DNA of 23,377 nucleotides from Candidatus Methanoperedens sp. GTDB lineage: Archaea; Halobacteriota; Methanosarcinia; Methanosarcinales; Methanoperedenaceae. A program made the translations under genes and the position numbers. A model generated the notes under the pieces. That model ran no database searches, had not been told where the DNA came from, and worked only from the letters and a program-made list of their open reading frames with translations. The stretch spans positions 1 to 23,377 of the forward strand of contig JAPZAN010000245.1 in assembly GCA_027460605.1 (NCBI GenBank), in the 5' to 3' direction. Below, in pieces: positions 7,193 to 15,540 of the stretch (positions are counted from its first letter, which is position 1; each line of letters starts with the position of its first letter).

Positions 7193-8467
7193 ATGCCAGA
7201 TAATATTAAATTCATACGCGATCCGATTTATGGATTCGTAGAGCTTAAGAATTCCGAAATTAAATTGCTGGATTCTCCTTTTTTGCAGAGATTAAGAAGA
7301 ATAAAACAACTGGGAAATACTCATCTTGTTTATCCCAGCGCATGTCATTCCCGATTTGAACATTCGTTAGGGGTATTGCATGTGGCAAACAGGATGGCTC
7401 ATCAAATAAAATTGCCTACCAGCCAGATTAGAGTTGTCAGATATGCAGCCATGCTTCATGATATTGGACATGGTCCTTTATCCCACAATTTTGAAGATAT
7501 TATTAAAACAGCTGATGGTGAAAAAGTTTCGCATGAAGATATAGCTAAAAAAATAATAAAAGAGGATAGACTTATAGGTCAAGTACTGGGCAGAGATAAA
7601 GAATCTGTTTTAGAACTATTTGATGAGGAAAATGAAACCGCGACCAAAGAGATCATATCAAGTAATATCGATGCTGATAAATTGGATTATCTGCGGCGGG
7701 ATTCATATCATACAGGTGTTGCATATGGCACATTTGATCTGGAGAGGATACTTCATACAATCAGCGAGAAAGAAGAGGCTGACCGTTCTTATCTAACGAT
7801 TTTATGGAAGGGAACCGATGCTTTAGAAAATTACAGGTTAGCCCGTTATTTAATGCATACGCAGGTTTATCAACATCATGTGAGGGCAATTTCGGATAGC
7901 ATGTTCCGAAGGGCAGTTGAAATTGCAAAAAGGGAAGGGACGCTGGATCCTGATTTATTTGAGATAGAAAATGAAAATTTCTTGAAACATTTCTTATCAA
8001 TGGACGATGTAAGGTTTTACGACCTGATATTATTTAATTCAAAACCAGAAAATAATGACTATAAATTGATTAATTGGCTTGAAACCAGAAATCTTTTAAA
8101 AAGAGGATATGAGGTCAATGTTAGGAATTTAGGTGTCTCGGAAAAGAGTAAAATCATCCGGATGAAGCCTTCAGACTTTGGTAGATATGAAGAGAAACTT
8201 GCCAGTGAAGCAAATTGCGATAAAGACCTTGTCATCATTTATAAACAGGAAATAGAGAATGCACTTTACAAATCATCGTATGAATACTTGAAAGAAAATA
8301 AAACTCCGTTCATAGTTCAGGATGAGAATGGAGATATACACGATCTTGATGAAGTGTCATTGATTCATAGCTCTTCAGAACCTTTATTGAAGTTTTATAT
8401 TTTTTGTCCTGAAGAAGCAAAGGAAACTATCAGGAAAATAGCAGGAGATGTCTTATATGGCGGATGA
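7193..8467 (+). CDS. HD-domain phosphohydrolase (dNTPase-like, COG1078 type)
   Basis: The 424-residue protein matches the YwfO/SAMHD1-like HD family: an RDPIYGFVEL start, SRFEHSLG with H57, LHDIGHGPLSH with the H89-D90 doublet and H93, and DADKLDYLRRDS around 160-171 supplying the fourth metal ligand. These residues bind two metals and hydrolyse phosphate esters; close family members are dNTP triphosphohydrolases. The length is normal for the family and all motifs are intact. In a defence island it could drain the dNTP pool, like other antiviral dNTPases (inference), or act on a cyclic nucleotide. It follows the YwgA-like gene by four bases and overlaps the methylase start by eleven, so all three are one operon. 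Confidence 0.85.
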   Translation: MPDNIKFIRDPIYGFVELKNSEIKLLDSPFLQRLRRIKQLGNTHLVYPSACHSRFEHSLGVLHVANRMAHQIKLPTSQIRVVRYAAMLHDIGHGPLSHNFEDIIKTADGEKVSHEDIAKKIIKEDRLIGQVLGRDKESVLELFDEENETATKEIISSNIDADKLDYLRRDSYHTGVAYGTFDLERILHTISEKEEADRSYLTILWKGTDALENYRLARYLMHTQVYQHHVRAISDSMFRRAVEIAKREGTLDPDLFEIENENFLKHFLSMDDVRFYDLILFNSKPENNDYKLINWLETRNLLKRGYEVNVRNLGVSEKSKIIRMKPSDFGRYEEKLASEANCDKDLVIIYKQEIENALYKSSYEYLKENKTPFIVQDENGDIHDLDEVSLIHSSSEPLLKFYIFCPEEAKETIRKIAGDVLYGG

Positions 8468-11006
8468 AAAAAGAACCCTCATCGAAACCTTCCTCCCTGT
8501 CGAGGAAATCTCCGATGAGGCAAAAAAAGAGAAAATGGGAACCGCAAAACCTCGAATCTTTGAAATGCATTACTGGTGGACTAGGAAGCCACTCGTAACT
8601 GCAAGAGCAGCAGTTCTCGGTGCGCTTTTACCTTCAAATTATGACATTTCTGATTTTAAAAAACTACTTGGACTAGGAAGAGATGAGCGAGCTCATAATT
8701 ACGATATTAATCCAACGCAGCTTGAAAAGTTAAAACAAGAATATTTTATAATGTGGGGAACTGAAACCCCTATTATCCTTGACCCATTTGCTGGCGGAGG
8801 CTCGATACCTTTTGAGGTTATGCGTCTGGGTGCAAATGCAATAAGCAATGACTATAATCCTGTTGCTCATTTAATTCAGAAAGCTACGCTTGAATATCCA
8901 AGAAAATATGGGGATAGGCTTTACGGAGATGTTAAAAAAGGTCTTGATTGGGTATTTGAAGAAACAAAAAAGGAGCTTGAGAGCTACTATCCTATGCATA
9001 ATGGTAATTATCCGACGGCATACATATGGGCATGGATGGTTCGCTGTCCTAAGTGTGGTTTTGATACTCCTTTAGTTGGCCAATGGTGGCTAGTGAGAAA
9101 AGAAAAAATCAATATTTTCATCCAACCATCAGTAGTAAATGGCAAACTTCACTTTGAAATTAAGAATGGAACAAATGCTCCAGAAGGAACATGCGAGGAT
9201 GGGGACGGAAAATGTCTTTCATGTGGTTCAAAAATTCTAAATGACAATGTTCGAAAAGATATTGCTGAGAGGGAAGAGGAACGACTATTGGCAGTAGTTC
9301 TTACAAAGAAGGGGGGAAAGGAATATATTCTCCCGACAAATGAAGATTTTGATGCTTTCAACAGGGCAAAAGAAGAATTAATTCATAAATGGGATAATTG
9401 GATCACAGAAGATTTAGTGCCTTTAGATGAAATGCCAGGAAATTCGGGTGAATTTATTCGTGCAAAGATATATTTAAAAAATTGGCATAAAATATTAAAT
9501 CCACGTCAAAAAATACTTTTTGTTACATTATTGAAAAATATAAAGGCATTTGGAAAAATAACTTCGAAATATAATGATGTGGACTATACAAAAGCAATAA
9601 TGTGTTACTTATCATTTATTCTTGGAAAATCTATTGATCACAATTGCCGTTCTGTTACGTGGGCAAGTACTTATGAAGTAATATCATCTGCAATGGGTAA
9701 AAGAAGACCTGGAATGATGTGGGATCATGCAGAAGTAAATCCATTTATAAAGGGATCAGGTAGTCTTGTTGGCATTAATAAATCAATACTTAATGGAATA
9801 GAATACTCTTTGGATAAAATTTCAAACCATGGAAATATTGATATACGTCAAACCTCAATTGCAACATTAAAATTAAAAGAAACAGTAGACATTATCATCA
9901 CAGATCCTCCCTATTTCGATGACGTACAATATGCCGAACTCAGCGAATTCTTTTATGTCTGGGAGCGCAAGGCACTTCAGGGATTCTATGACCTTGGTGA
10001 TGTGCCAAAAGCAGAAGATATGTCCGTTGGTGGTATTCGTGATGCAGAGTTCTTTCAGAAAATGTTCAAGCTCTCCTGCATCCGTATGCACGACTTCCTG
10101 AAAGGCAATGGCATTCTTGTTATGTTCTTCGCTCATTCATCAGTGGATGCATGGGACTTCGTGATAAGCTCCCTCCAGAAAGCGGCTTTCAGAATAACTG
10201 CAACTTGGCCTGTCCACACAGAAAGCACCACAAATCCTCTGGCGCGAGGTCATGCCTCCATGATGTCCTCAATCATCATTGTTGCACGAAAGCGAAAATC
10301 CGAAAAATCAGGCTACATAGAAGAAATAAAAGATGAAGTCGAAACGCACTTGAAGAAGCGCCTGGATGAGTTCTGGAAATACGGGCTGCGCGGCGCTGAT
10401 CTTACGGTTTCAGCGATGGGAGCGACTCTTGATGTTATCACCCAGTATTCAGAGATAAAAAGCTATACGGGTGAGATGAAAATAAAGGATGTTCTCGCGC
10501 TCGTTCAGAAGTATGTCGCAGAATATGTGTTGAGCAGGTATATCAAAAACACAGCCGGACTTGACGCTCAGACTTCATTTTATTTATATTCACGATTGAG
10601 CGCGCTTAGTGGGATGCCATTTGACACAGCTAATCTGATCGCGAAAAGCCTGAATATCAATTTAAAGCAGTTCGAGAGCGAGGGATTGATTAAATCTATT
10701 GACAAAGGAAAAGCTAAAGGCATCCAGATTCTTAGATATAATGAAAGGGATTTTATTAATACTGACCCGAAATCATTAATTGATGCAGTCCATCTTATCA
10801 TGGCTGCGTTTGAAAAAGGTGGTTTTTCTGAGGCCGATAAACAAATGGAAAAAGTTCGATACAGCAGGAATGAAATCAAAGATGTACTGGAGGCTTTCCA
10901 GTCTCTTGAAACTGAAGACCCTGAACGGCAGATATCCATGAAGATTCTTCAAAGGACAGAACAGACATTCCCGAAATCAGGACAGAGAGGATTGGATGAT
11001 TTCTGA
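8457..11006 (+). CDS. DUF1156 Zn-ribbon DNA methyltransferase
   Basis: About 849 residues from ATG 8457. An N-terminal DUF1156-type segment contains HYWWTRKPL. AdoMet motif I, DPFAGGGS, starts near residue 109; a long insert carries two cysteine pairs (CPKCGF, and later CEDGDGKCLSCG), a zinc ribbon; catalytic motif IV, DPPYFDDVQY, is near residue 483. DPPY marks amino-methylation, most probably N6-adenine. The order motif I, long insert, motif IV suggests that the insert holds target recognition. The ribosome binding site CAGGAG (8442-8447) is nine bases from ATG 8457, better than from ATG 8448. It overlaps the HD gene. Base composition is mosaic: GC-moderate at both ends and strongly AT-rich in the insert. 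It should protect host DNA or mark targets together with the ATPase and helicase. Confidence 0.87.
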   Translation: MADEKRTLIETFLPVEEISDEAKKEKMGTAKPRIFEMHYWWTRKPLVTARAAVLGALLPSNYDISDFKKLLGLGRDERAHNYDINPTQLEKLKQEYFIMWGTETPIILDPFAGGGSIPFEVMRLGANAISNDYNPVAHLIQKATLEYPRKYGDRLYGDVKKGLDWVFEETKKELESYYPMHNGNYPTAYIWAWMVRCPKCGFDTPLVGQWWLVRKEKINIFIQPSVVNGKLHFEIKNGTNAPEGTCEDGDGKCLSCGSKILNDNVRKDIAEREEERLLAVVLTKKGGKEYILPTNEDFDAFNRAKEELIHKWDNWITEDLVPLDEMPGNSGEFIRAKIYLKNWHKILNPRQKILFVTLLKNIKAFGKITSKYNDVDYTKAIMCYLSFILGKSIDHNCRSVTWASTYEVISSAMGKRRPGMMWDHAEVNPFIKGSGSLVGINKSILNGIEYSLDKISNHGNIDIRQTSIATLKLKETVDIIITDPPYFDDVQYAELSEFFYVWERKALQGFYDLGDVPKAEDMSVGGIRDAEFFQKMFKLSCIRMHDFLKGNGILVMFFAHSSVDAWDFVISSLQKAAFRITATWPVHTESTTNPLARGHASMMSSIIIVARKRKSEKSGYIEEIKDEVETHLKKRLDEFWKYGLRGADLTVSAMGATLDVITQYSEIKSYTGEMKIKDVLALVQKYVAEYVLSRYIKNTAGLDAQTSFYLYSRLSALSGMPFDTANLIAKSLNINLKQFESEGLIKSIDKGKAKGIQILRYNERDFINTDPKSLIDAVHLIMAAFEKGGFSEADKQMEKVRYSRNEIKDVLEAFQSLETEDPERQISMKILQRTEQTFPKSGQRGLDDF

Positions 11007-11015
11007 GTGGAACTC

Positions 11016-11038
11016 TTATTATTTTACGAAAATAATAA
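11016..11038. terminator. Perfect AT-rich hairpin after the methylase gene
   Basis: TTATTATTTT (11016-11025) and AAAATAATAA (11029-11038) are perfect reverse complements around an ACG loop, starting nine bases after the methylase stop. The position suits the end of the methylase transcript, but the stem has no G-C pairs, so it may equally be a binding site controlling the cyclase promoter 35 bases further on. Confidence 0.45.
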
Positions 11039-11069
11039 AGTTAGTTTGTTGGAATATGAGTCCATAGAT

Positions 11070-11143
11070 AATATATATATATTTATAAGATTAAAAGATA
11101 AGGGTGTAATAATGATAATGATATCAAATGAGAGGATGGAATT
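11070..11143 (+). promoter_or_regulatory. Own promoter of the cyclase-Nudix gene
   Basis: A strong TATA-like tract (alternating AT, then atttataaga, 11070-11090) lies 55-75 bases before ATG 11144, and a GAGGATGGA ribosome binding site-like stretch lies just before it. The cyclase and helicase can thus be expressed independently of the upstream genes. Confidence 0.5.
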
Positions 11144-12214
11144 ATGGAACAAACTGAAGCAGTAATAATTTTTACTGATATCCGTGGTTTTACAAAATGG
11201 TCTGGTGATATAGAAGCTTTTCAACATATCGATAAATTTATTAATGAATATTTTAAGATCGTTAAGGGTAATTTTTCGAGTGAATACATAAAAAAGCTTG
11301 GCGATGGGGCAATGATTGTCAGGGAAGTTATTCCGAATGGAGATAGTCCTTATAATGATATATTGAAAGAAGACCTGCAAAAAATCAAGTCAATTGAGGA
11401 CAAATTTACTGAACTCTGTATTAATTTTTCTAAACGATACGGATATAAAACAGAACTTGCTCTTGGTTGGGGAATAGTGAGAGGGGTCGTAAAGAAGATA
11501 GATGGAGATTATATCGGCGCGAACATAAACAAATGTGCCAGGTTATGCGGTATTGCAAGACCTTTTGGCATTATTATCGAAAACGATGATTTTCCAGTGG
11601 ATCCTTCAGGTGTTTTATTTGATTTTTTCCCTCAGATCAGAAAGCTTGAAGGTATAGCCGATGAAGTTAATATTTGGGCTACTAAGGAAATTGCCACACA
11701 ATTTATACCAAGAGAAAAAAAGCGAGAATGCCCGGAAGTACACGTTGCAGGCATATGTGTTAAAAGAGAAAATGATGATATTTCCGTACTGATAGCAAAA
11801 AGGAATTCAGATAGAAAATTGTATCCTGATATCTATGAATGCGGCGGGGGGCAGCTTGCATCTTCTGAATCTTTTATAGATGGTGTTAAAAGACATTTTA
11901 GTTCTGAAATGCATATAAAAGTAGATGTGAAGCAGAATATTTATAAATTATATGAGATCAAGCAGCCAGGTGTGCCAAAAATTCCTGGAATAGAATTTTT
12001 ATGTGAGTTTAAGAGTGGCAAATTCCAATCGAACAATCATTCGGAACACAGGTGGGTCACAAAGGAAGAATTAGAATTAATTCCAGAAAAGGAATTTATT
12101 CCAGGTATTCGGGAAGATATTATTTATTTTATTGAGCAATATCGTGCACAGTATCTCCCGGCAATCCAGAAAAAAATAAGAAAGAGCGCGGTGAAAAAGA
12201 AAAAACCTGAATAA
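11144..12214 (+). CDS. Class III nucleotidyl cyclase fused to a Nudix-like domain
   Basis: The 356-residue protein has two parts. Residues 1-190 form a class III cyclase domain: FTDIRGFT with metal ligand D12, KKLGDG with base-contacting K50 and metal ligand D54, and DYIGANINKCAR with D122, N129 and R133. These match the full catalytic set of class III adenylyl cyclases, so it looks active; K and D at the base-reading sites favour ATP but do not prove it. Residues 198-340 form a Nudix-like domain with a degenerate box: G236, E242, R250 and E255 remain, while the REUXEE core reads RHFSSE. A lysine-rich tail (KKIRKSAVKKKKPE) follows. No membrane segment. It has its own promoter and sits between the methylase and helicase genes. 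Cyclases act as phage sensors in Pycsar systems, but I know of no Nudix fusion among them. Confidence 0.85.
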   Translation: MEQTEAVIIFTDIRGFTKWSGDIEAFQHIDKFINEYFKIVKGNFSSEYIKKLGDGAMIVREVIPNGDSPYNDILKEDLQKIKSIEDKFTELCINFSKRYGYKTELALGWGIVRGVVKKIDGDYIGANINKCARLCGIARPFGIIIENDDFPVDPSGVLFDFFPQIRKLEGIADEVNIWATKEIATQFIPREKKRECPEVHVAGICVKRENDDISVLIAKRNSDRKLYPDIYECGGGQLASSESFIDGVKRHFSSEMHIKVDVKQNIYKLYEIKQPGVPKIPGIEFLCEFKSGKFQSNNHSEHRWVTKEELELIPEKEFIPGIREDIIYFIEQYRAQYLPAIQKKIRKSAVKKKKPE

Positions 12215-12232
12215 ATCAATATTGGTGTAAAA

Positions 12233-15200
12233 TTGCCGCTAACCCTTTATGACGTTGAGAAAAAAATCAGTGAAAACAGCTTTGATGACTTAATAAAGTT
12301 AAAGCTAAATGTCGATGCGTTCCGACTTCATCTCAAACATAAGTTCGATCCTGTTTCAGCAGTAGCCATCGGAAAGATCGACCCTCTGCCCCACCAGATT
12401 GAGGCATTTGTAAAAATGATGAGACTGCTACGACCGCAGAGCGGTATTGACGGCAGGATTCGAATGCTCCTTGCTGATGATGTGGGGTTGGGTAAAACCA
12501 TCATGATCGGCCTTGTCATGAAGGAGTTGATTCTTCGAAAAAAGATTCATCGGGTGCTTATCGTCTCTCCATCTGGATTGCAGATCCAGTGGAAAGAGGA
12601 GATGAATGACAAATTCAATGAGTCGTTCAAGATAATTCATGGACAGATAGAAAGTAATCTGTATATTGAGGAAAACAGAGCCATAATCTCAGTAGATACA
12701 GGAAGAAGCGATGAGAAACTGGAACTCTTGCTGCAGGCTTCATGGGACATGATAATTATTGATGAAGCGCATAAGCTCAAGCCCGGCTCTTTGAGGTTTG
12801 AACTGGCACAGGAATTAAGTAAACGGACTAAACATCTGATCCTGGCATCAGCAACTCCGCATGACGGCAAGGTGGAAAACTTCACTGCTCTCGTAAAACT
12901 TGTTGATGACGAATTGGAATATAATTCAGATTCGGGGGAATTTAAGAAATTCCTAGAGCCTTTGATGATCAGGCGGCTTAAAGAGGAAATTGTAGATTTT
13001 AGAGGGAAAAAGATTTTTCCAAAAAGAGATCTGCCCCAGACGGTAAATATCGATTATTCACCTGAAGAAATGGAGTTCTATAACGGGGTTGAAGATTATG
13101 TGACAACTTATTATCAGAAAGCAGATGAAGCGGGGAAAAATACAGCAATACTGGCTTTATACATCCTTCACAGAAGGGTTAGTTCATCGATCAAAGCCGG
13201 ATTAAATTCTCTGCAAAAGAGAAAAATACGATTGCTTGAGCCTTACATAGACCTTGATGCTAATAAAGAGATCAATTACTTGGATTGTCTTGATGACCAG
13301 AATGAAGTGAAGAAGGAGAAGGCTGAAGAAATTTTGTTAGGCGCAACAGCCAGTACTGGAGAAGACCTCAAGGTAGAATTGAAGGCCCTTGATGAGTTAA
13401 TCGCAATGGGAGAAAAACTGGTCGCGGAAGGAAAGGATAGCAAATTCAAGAAACTGATAGAGTTAGTCAGAGATCTTCGAAAAGAGCAACCTAACGATAA
13501 GATAATCATATTTACTGAATTCACAGACACTCTCCGATTCCTCGAAAACAAACTTATAAAGGACGAAGGATTTTTAGTTTCGAAAATAACTGGCGGTATG
13601 AGTATTGAAGAGAAAAAAGAAGCTGCCAGAATTTTTGAAAGTTCGTCTCATATTTTATTAGGTACAGAAGCAGCAGGGGAAGGATTGAATCTCCAATTTG
13701 CCAACATTGCAGTCAATTATGAATTACCCTGGAATCCAAACAGGTTGGAACAAAGGATAGGCAGGGTTTACAGATACGGTCAGAAGAAAAGAGTCTTTAT
13801 CCACAACTTCAAGACGGCATTTCCAATTGATGATGCTGTATTGAAAAAAATCCATGAGAAGATGGAAAATATTCGGGCGGTATTCGGGGATAGTGCCATT
13901 GATGTTATTGGTTCATTGATCTCTGAGAAAGAAATGCTTGAAATCTTTAAAGTCGCAAGGACTGCAGGTTCAGGGGTTGATAAAGTCGAAGAAATTTTGA
14001 GTGAGAAGTTAGAGATTTTCAAAGAGATTGACCATTTTTTGATTAAGGAAAGGTTCAATCTTATCGATGTCAAAGGGATGACTAGGGATGTATCTCACTG
14101 CATCAACAACTTTGATATTGAAAGATTTTTTTTATCTTATATCACACAAAAAAAATCTGCTGAATATGCGTTCAAAGATGGACAATATATTTTTGATCTT
14201 CCTAAAGTTGAACCAATAAAACCTCTCTGTATAGACTTAAAACAATCCACTTTCACCAATTACCAATTCAAAGGTGTATTTGATACTAAAAGTAAAGGAA
14301 TTTATGTAGCCCTTGGTCATCCAGCCCTCGAGGCGGCTATTGAAGATTCACTGGGATATAGTTCAATATCATTGATTTCATCCAAAGAAAAAGGTATTCT
14401 TGTTACATTTATTTTGAAATTTTTTAATGGATTAGGTCAAGAGATATATTCAGAACCATTACTCTTATTAAAAAATGACAAAGAATCAAATATTCTAGAT
14501 CCTCTGATGATATGGGAAATGAATGAGAATAAAGCTCCCTTAATAACAAAAGAGAACATCGAAGAAAATAAGCAAATCCTTGGAGAAATTCTAGAAAATC
14601 CAAAATCACTAATAGAGAATAAAATCAAAGATATCGAACAATTTGTCCAGGAAAAGAACTCAAAAGATTTGAAAATGGAGAATGATTTCCTTTTTGCAGA
14701 GTATGATTGGAAGATAAAAAATCAGAACAATAAGAAGCAAGAACATCTCAGCAAAGGTCAGAATTATTTAATATCTGGTATTGATAAGAAAATTTCAGAA
14801 CTGAGATCGGAAATCAAAAAACTGTTAGAAGATAATCAAAGGTCAGAAACTATTCGATGGGAATTATGCGGGCCGGTAAATGTTGCATTCCTAATACCTT
14901 CTATTGATGTAAATGAAGCTTCTCAAAAAGAAAATGAAAATATAGAGGAACTTAAGAAGGAAATTGAGCTTAAAGGAATGAGAGCTGTGATGGAATATGA
15001 AGAAGAACATGGGAGAGAACCAAAAGATGTCTCTTTTGAGACAATTCGAGGTTATGATATCGAATCAAAATCTACCGGAGAAAAGAGATGTATTGAGGTG
15101 AAATCGTTTGCAACACAAAATCCCATTCAAATAACATCCAACGAATGGAGAGCAGCATCTCAAATTCAAGATGAATACTATCTCTATGTGGTCCAGAATG

Positions 15201-15334
15201 TTTTTTCTAAATCAGATATTCATATCATCAGGAATCCCTATGAAAATCTTATAAAATTCATGAAAAAGGTAATTATAGAAGATTATCGAATGGTTTTGGA
15301 TAAGTTACCAGAGAATTTTGATTATGCGGAATAA
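12233..15334 (+). CDS. SNF2-family helicase with C-terminal DUF3883 domain
   Basis: A 1033-residue protein. The SNF2 ATPase occupies roughly residues 50-560: GLGKT (K88), DEAH at 177-180, SATPHDGK, TEFTDTL, GTEAAGEGLN and the RIGRVYRYGQ arginine-finger motif. A charged coiled region follows (about 790-880). The last 140 residues form a DUF3883 domain with GYDIES (D942) and CIEVKS (E955, K957), a D...ExK pattern like PD-(D/E)xK nucleases. Related helicases accompany methylases in DISARM (DrmD) and BREX-like loci. The start is TTG 12233 with a modest GGTG five bases upstream; it follows the cyclase gene by 18 bases, so the two share a transcript. The N-terminal third is GC-moderate and the C-terminal third very AT-rich. 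The likely role is translocation along DNA with possible nicking or cleavage. Confidence 0.88.
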   Translation: MPLTLYDVEKKISENSFDDLIKLKLNVDAFRLHLKHKFDPVSAVAIGKIDPLPHQIEAFVKMMRLLRPQSGIDGRIRMLLADDVGLGKTIMIGLVMKELILRKKIHRVLIVSPSGLQIQWKEEMNDKFNESFKIIHGQIESNLYIEENRAIISVDTGRSDEKLELLLQASWDMIIIDEAHKLKPGSLRFELAQELSKRTKHLILASATPHDGKVENFTALVKLVDDELEYNSDSGEFKKFLEPLMIRRLKEEIVDFRGKKIFPKRDLPQTVNIDYSPEEMEFYNGVEDYVTTYYQKADEAGKNTAILALYILHRRVSSSIKAGLNSLQKRKIRLLEPYIDLDANKEINYLDCLDDQNEVKKEKAEEILLGATASTGEDLKVELKALDELIAMGEKLVAEGKDSKFKKLIELVRDLRKEQPNDKIIIFTEFTDTLRFLENKLIKDEGFLVSKITGGMSIEEKKEAARIFESSSHILLGTEAAGEGLNLQFANIAVNYELPWNPNRLEQRIGRVYRYGQKKRVFIHNFKTAFPIDDAVLKKIHEKMENIRAVFGDSAIDVIGSLISEKEMLEIFKVARTAGSGVDKVEEILSEKLEIFKEIDHFLIKERFNLIDVKGMTRDVSHCINNFDIERFFLSYITQKKSAEYAFKDGQYIFDLPKVEPIKPLCIDLKQSTFTNYQFKGVFDTKSKGIYVALGHPALEAAIEDSLGYSSISLISSKEKGILVTFILKFFNGLGQEIYSEPLLLLKNDKESNILDPLMIWEMNENKAPLITKENIEENKQILGEILENPKSLIENKIKDIEQFVQEKNSKDLKMENDFLFAEYDWKIKNQNNKKQEHLSKGQNYLISGIDKKISELRSEIKKLLEDNQRSETIRWELCGPVNVAFLIPSIDVNEASQKENENIEELKKEIELKGMRAVMEYEEEHGREPKDVSFETIRGYDIESKSTGEKRCIEVKSFATQNPIQITSNEWRAASQIQDEYYLYVVQNVFSKSDIHIIRNPYENLIKFMKKVIIEDYRMVLDKLPENFDYAE

Positions 15335-15496
15335 GAATTATTAATAAAAAAATAAAAAGGTGATATCTATTTCCTTTGACCCTCTCCTCTCAATCCTTAA
15401 ACCCCGCCAGCTGAAGCCATCAAACACATACAAGCCTCCCAACTCATCCACGCAGGCACATGTAAGACCATCGATAGGAAATGTCTTGGTGTGTTC

Positions 15497-15540
15497 GTAA
15501 ACTATAAATAACAGTTGTAAACTAAATATAACATATGTTA
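15497..15540. promoter_or_regulatory. Direct repeats plus palindrome over the start of the HTH-nucleotidyltransferase gene
   Basis: Two direct repeats begin at 15497 (GTAAACTATAAATAAC) and 15517 (GTAAACTAAATATAAC), exactly 20 bases apart. A perfect 12-bp palindrome, TAACATATGTTA, at 15529-15540 contains the start codon itself. The next gene encodes an N-terminal winged helix, so this is a likely autoregulatory operator. The 160 bases before it (15335-15496) show nothing recognisable. Confidence 0.6.

Noticed and set aside
11024..11380. Minus-strand 118-codon frame
   Set aside because: It lies opposite the cyclase start and promoter and has no family features; it is an AT-rich shadow.
3097..15334. 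Calling the island a complete BREX or DISARM system
   Set aside because: No PglZ, BrxA/BrxB, DrmA, DrmB or DrmC protein is encoded; only the ATPase, methylase and helicase resemble parts of those systems.
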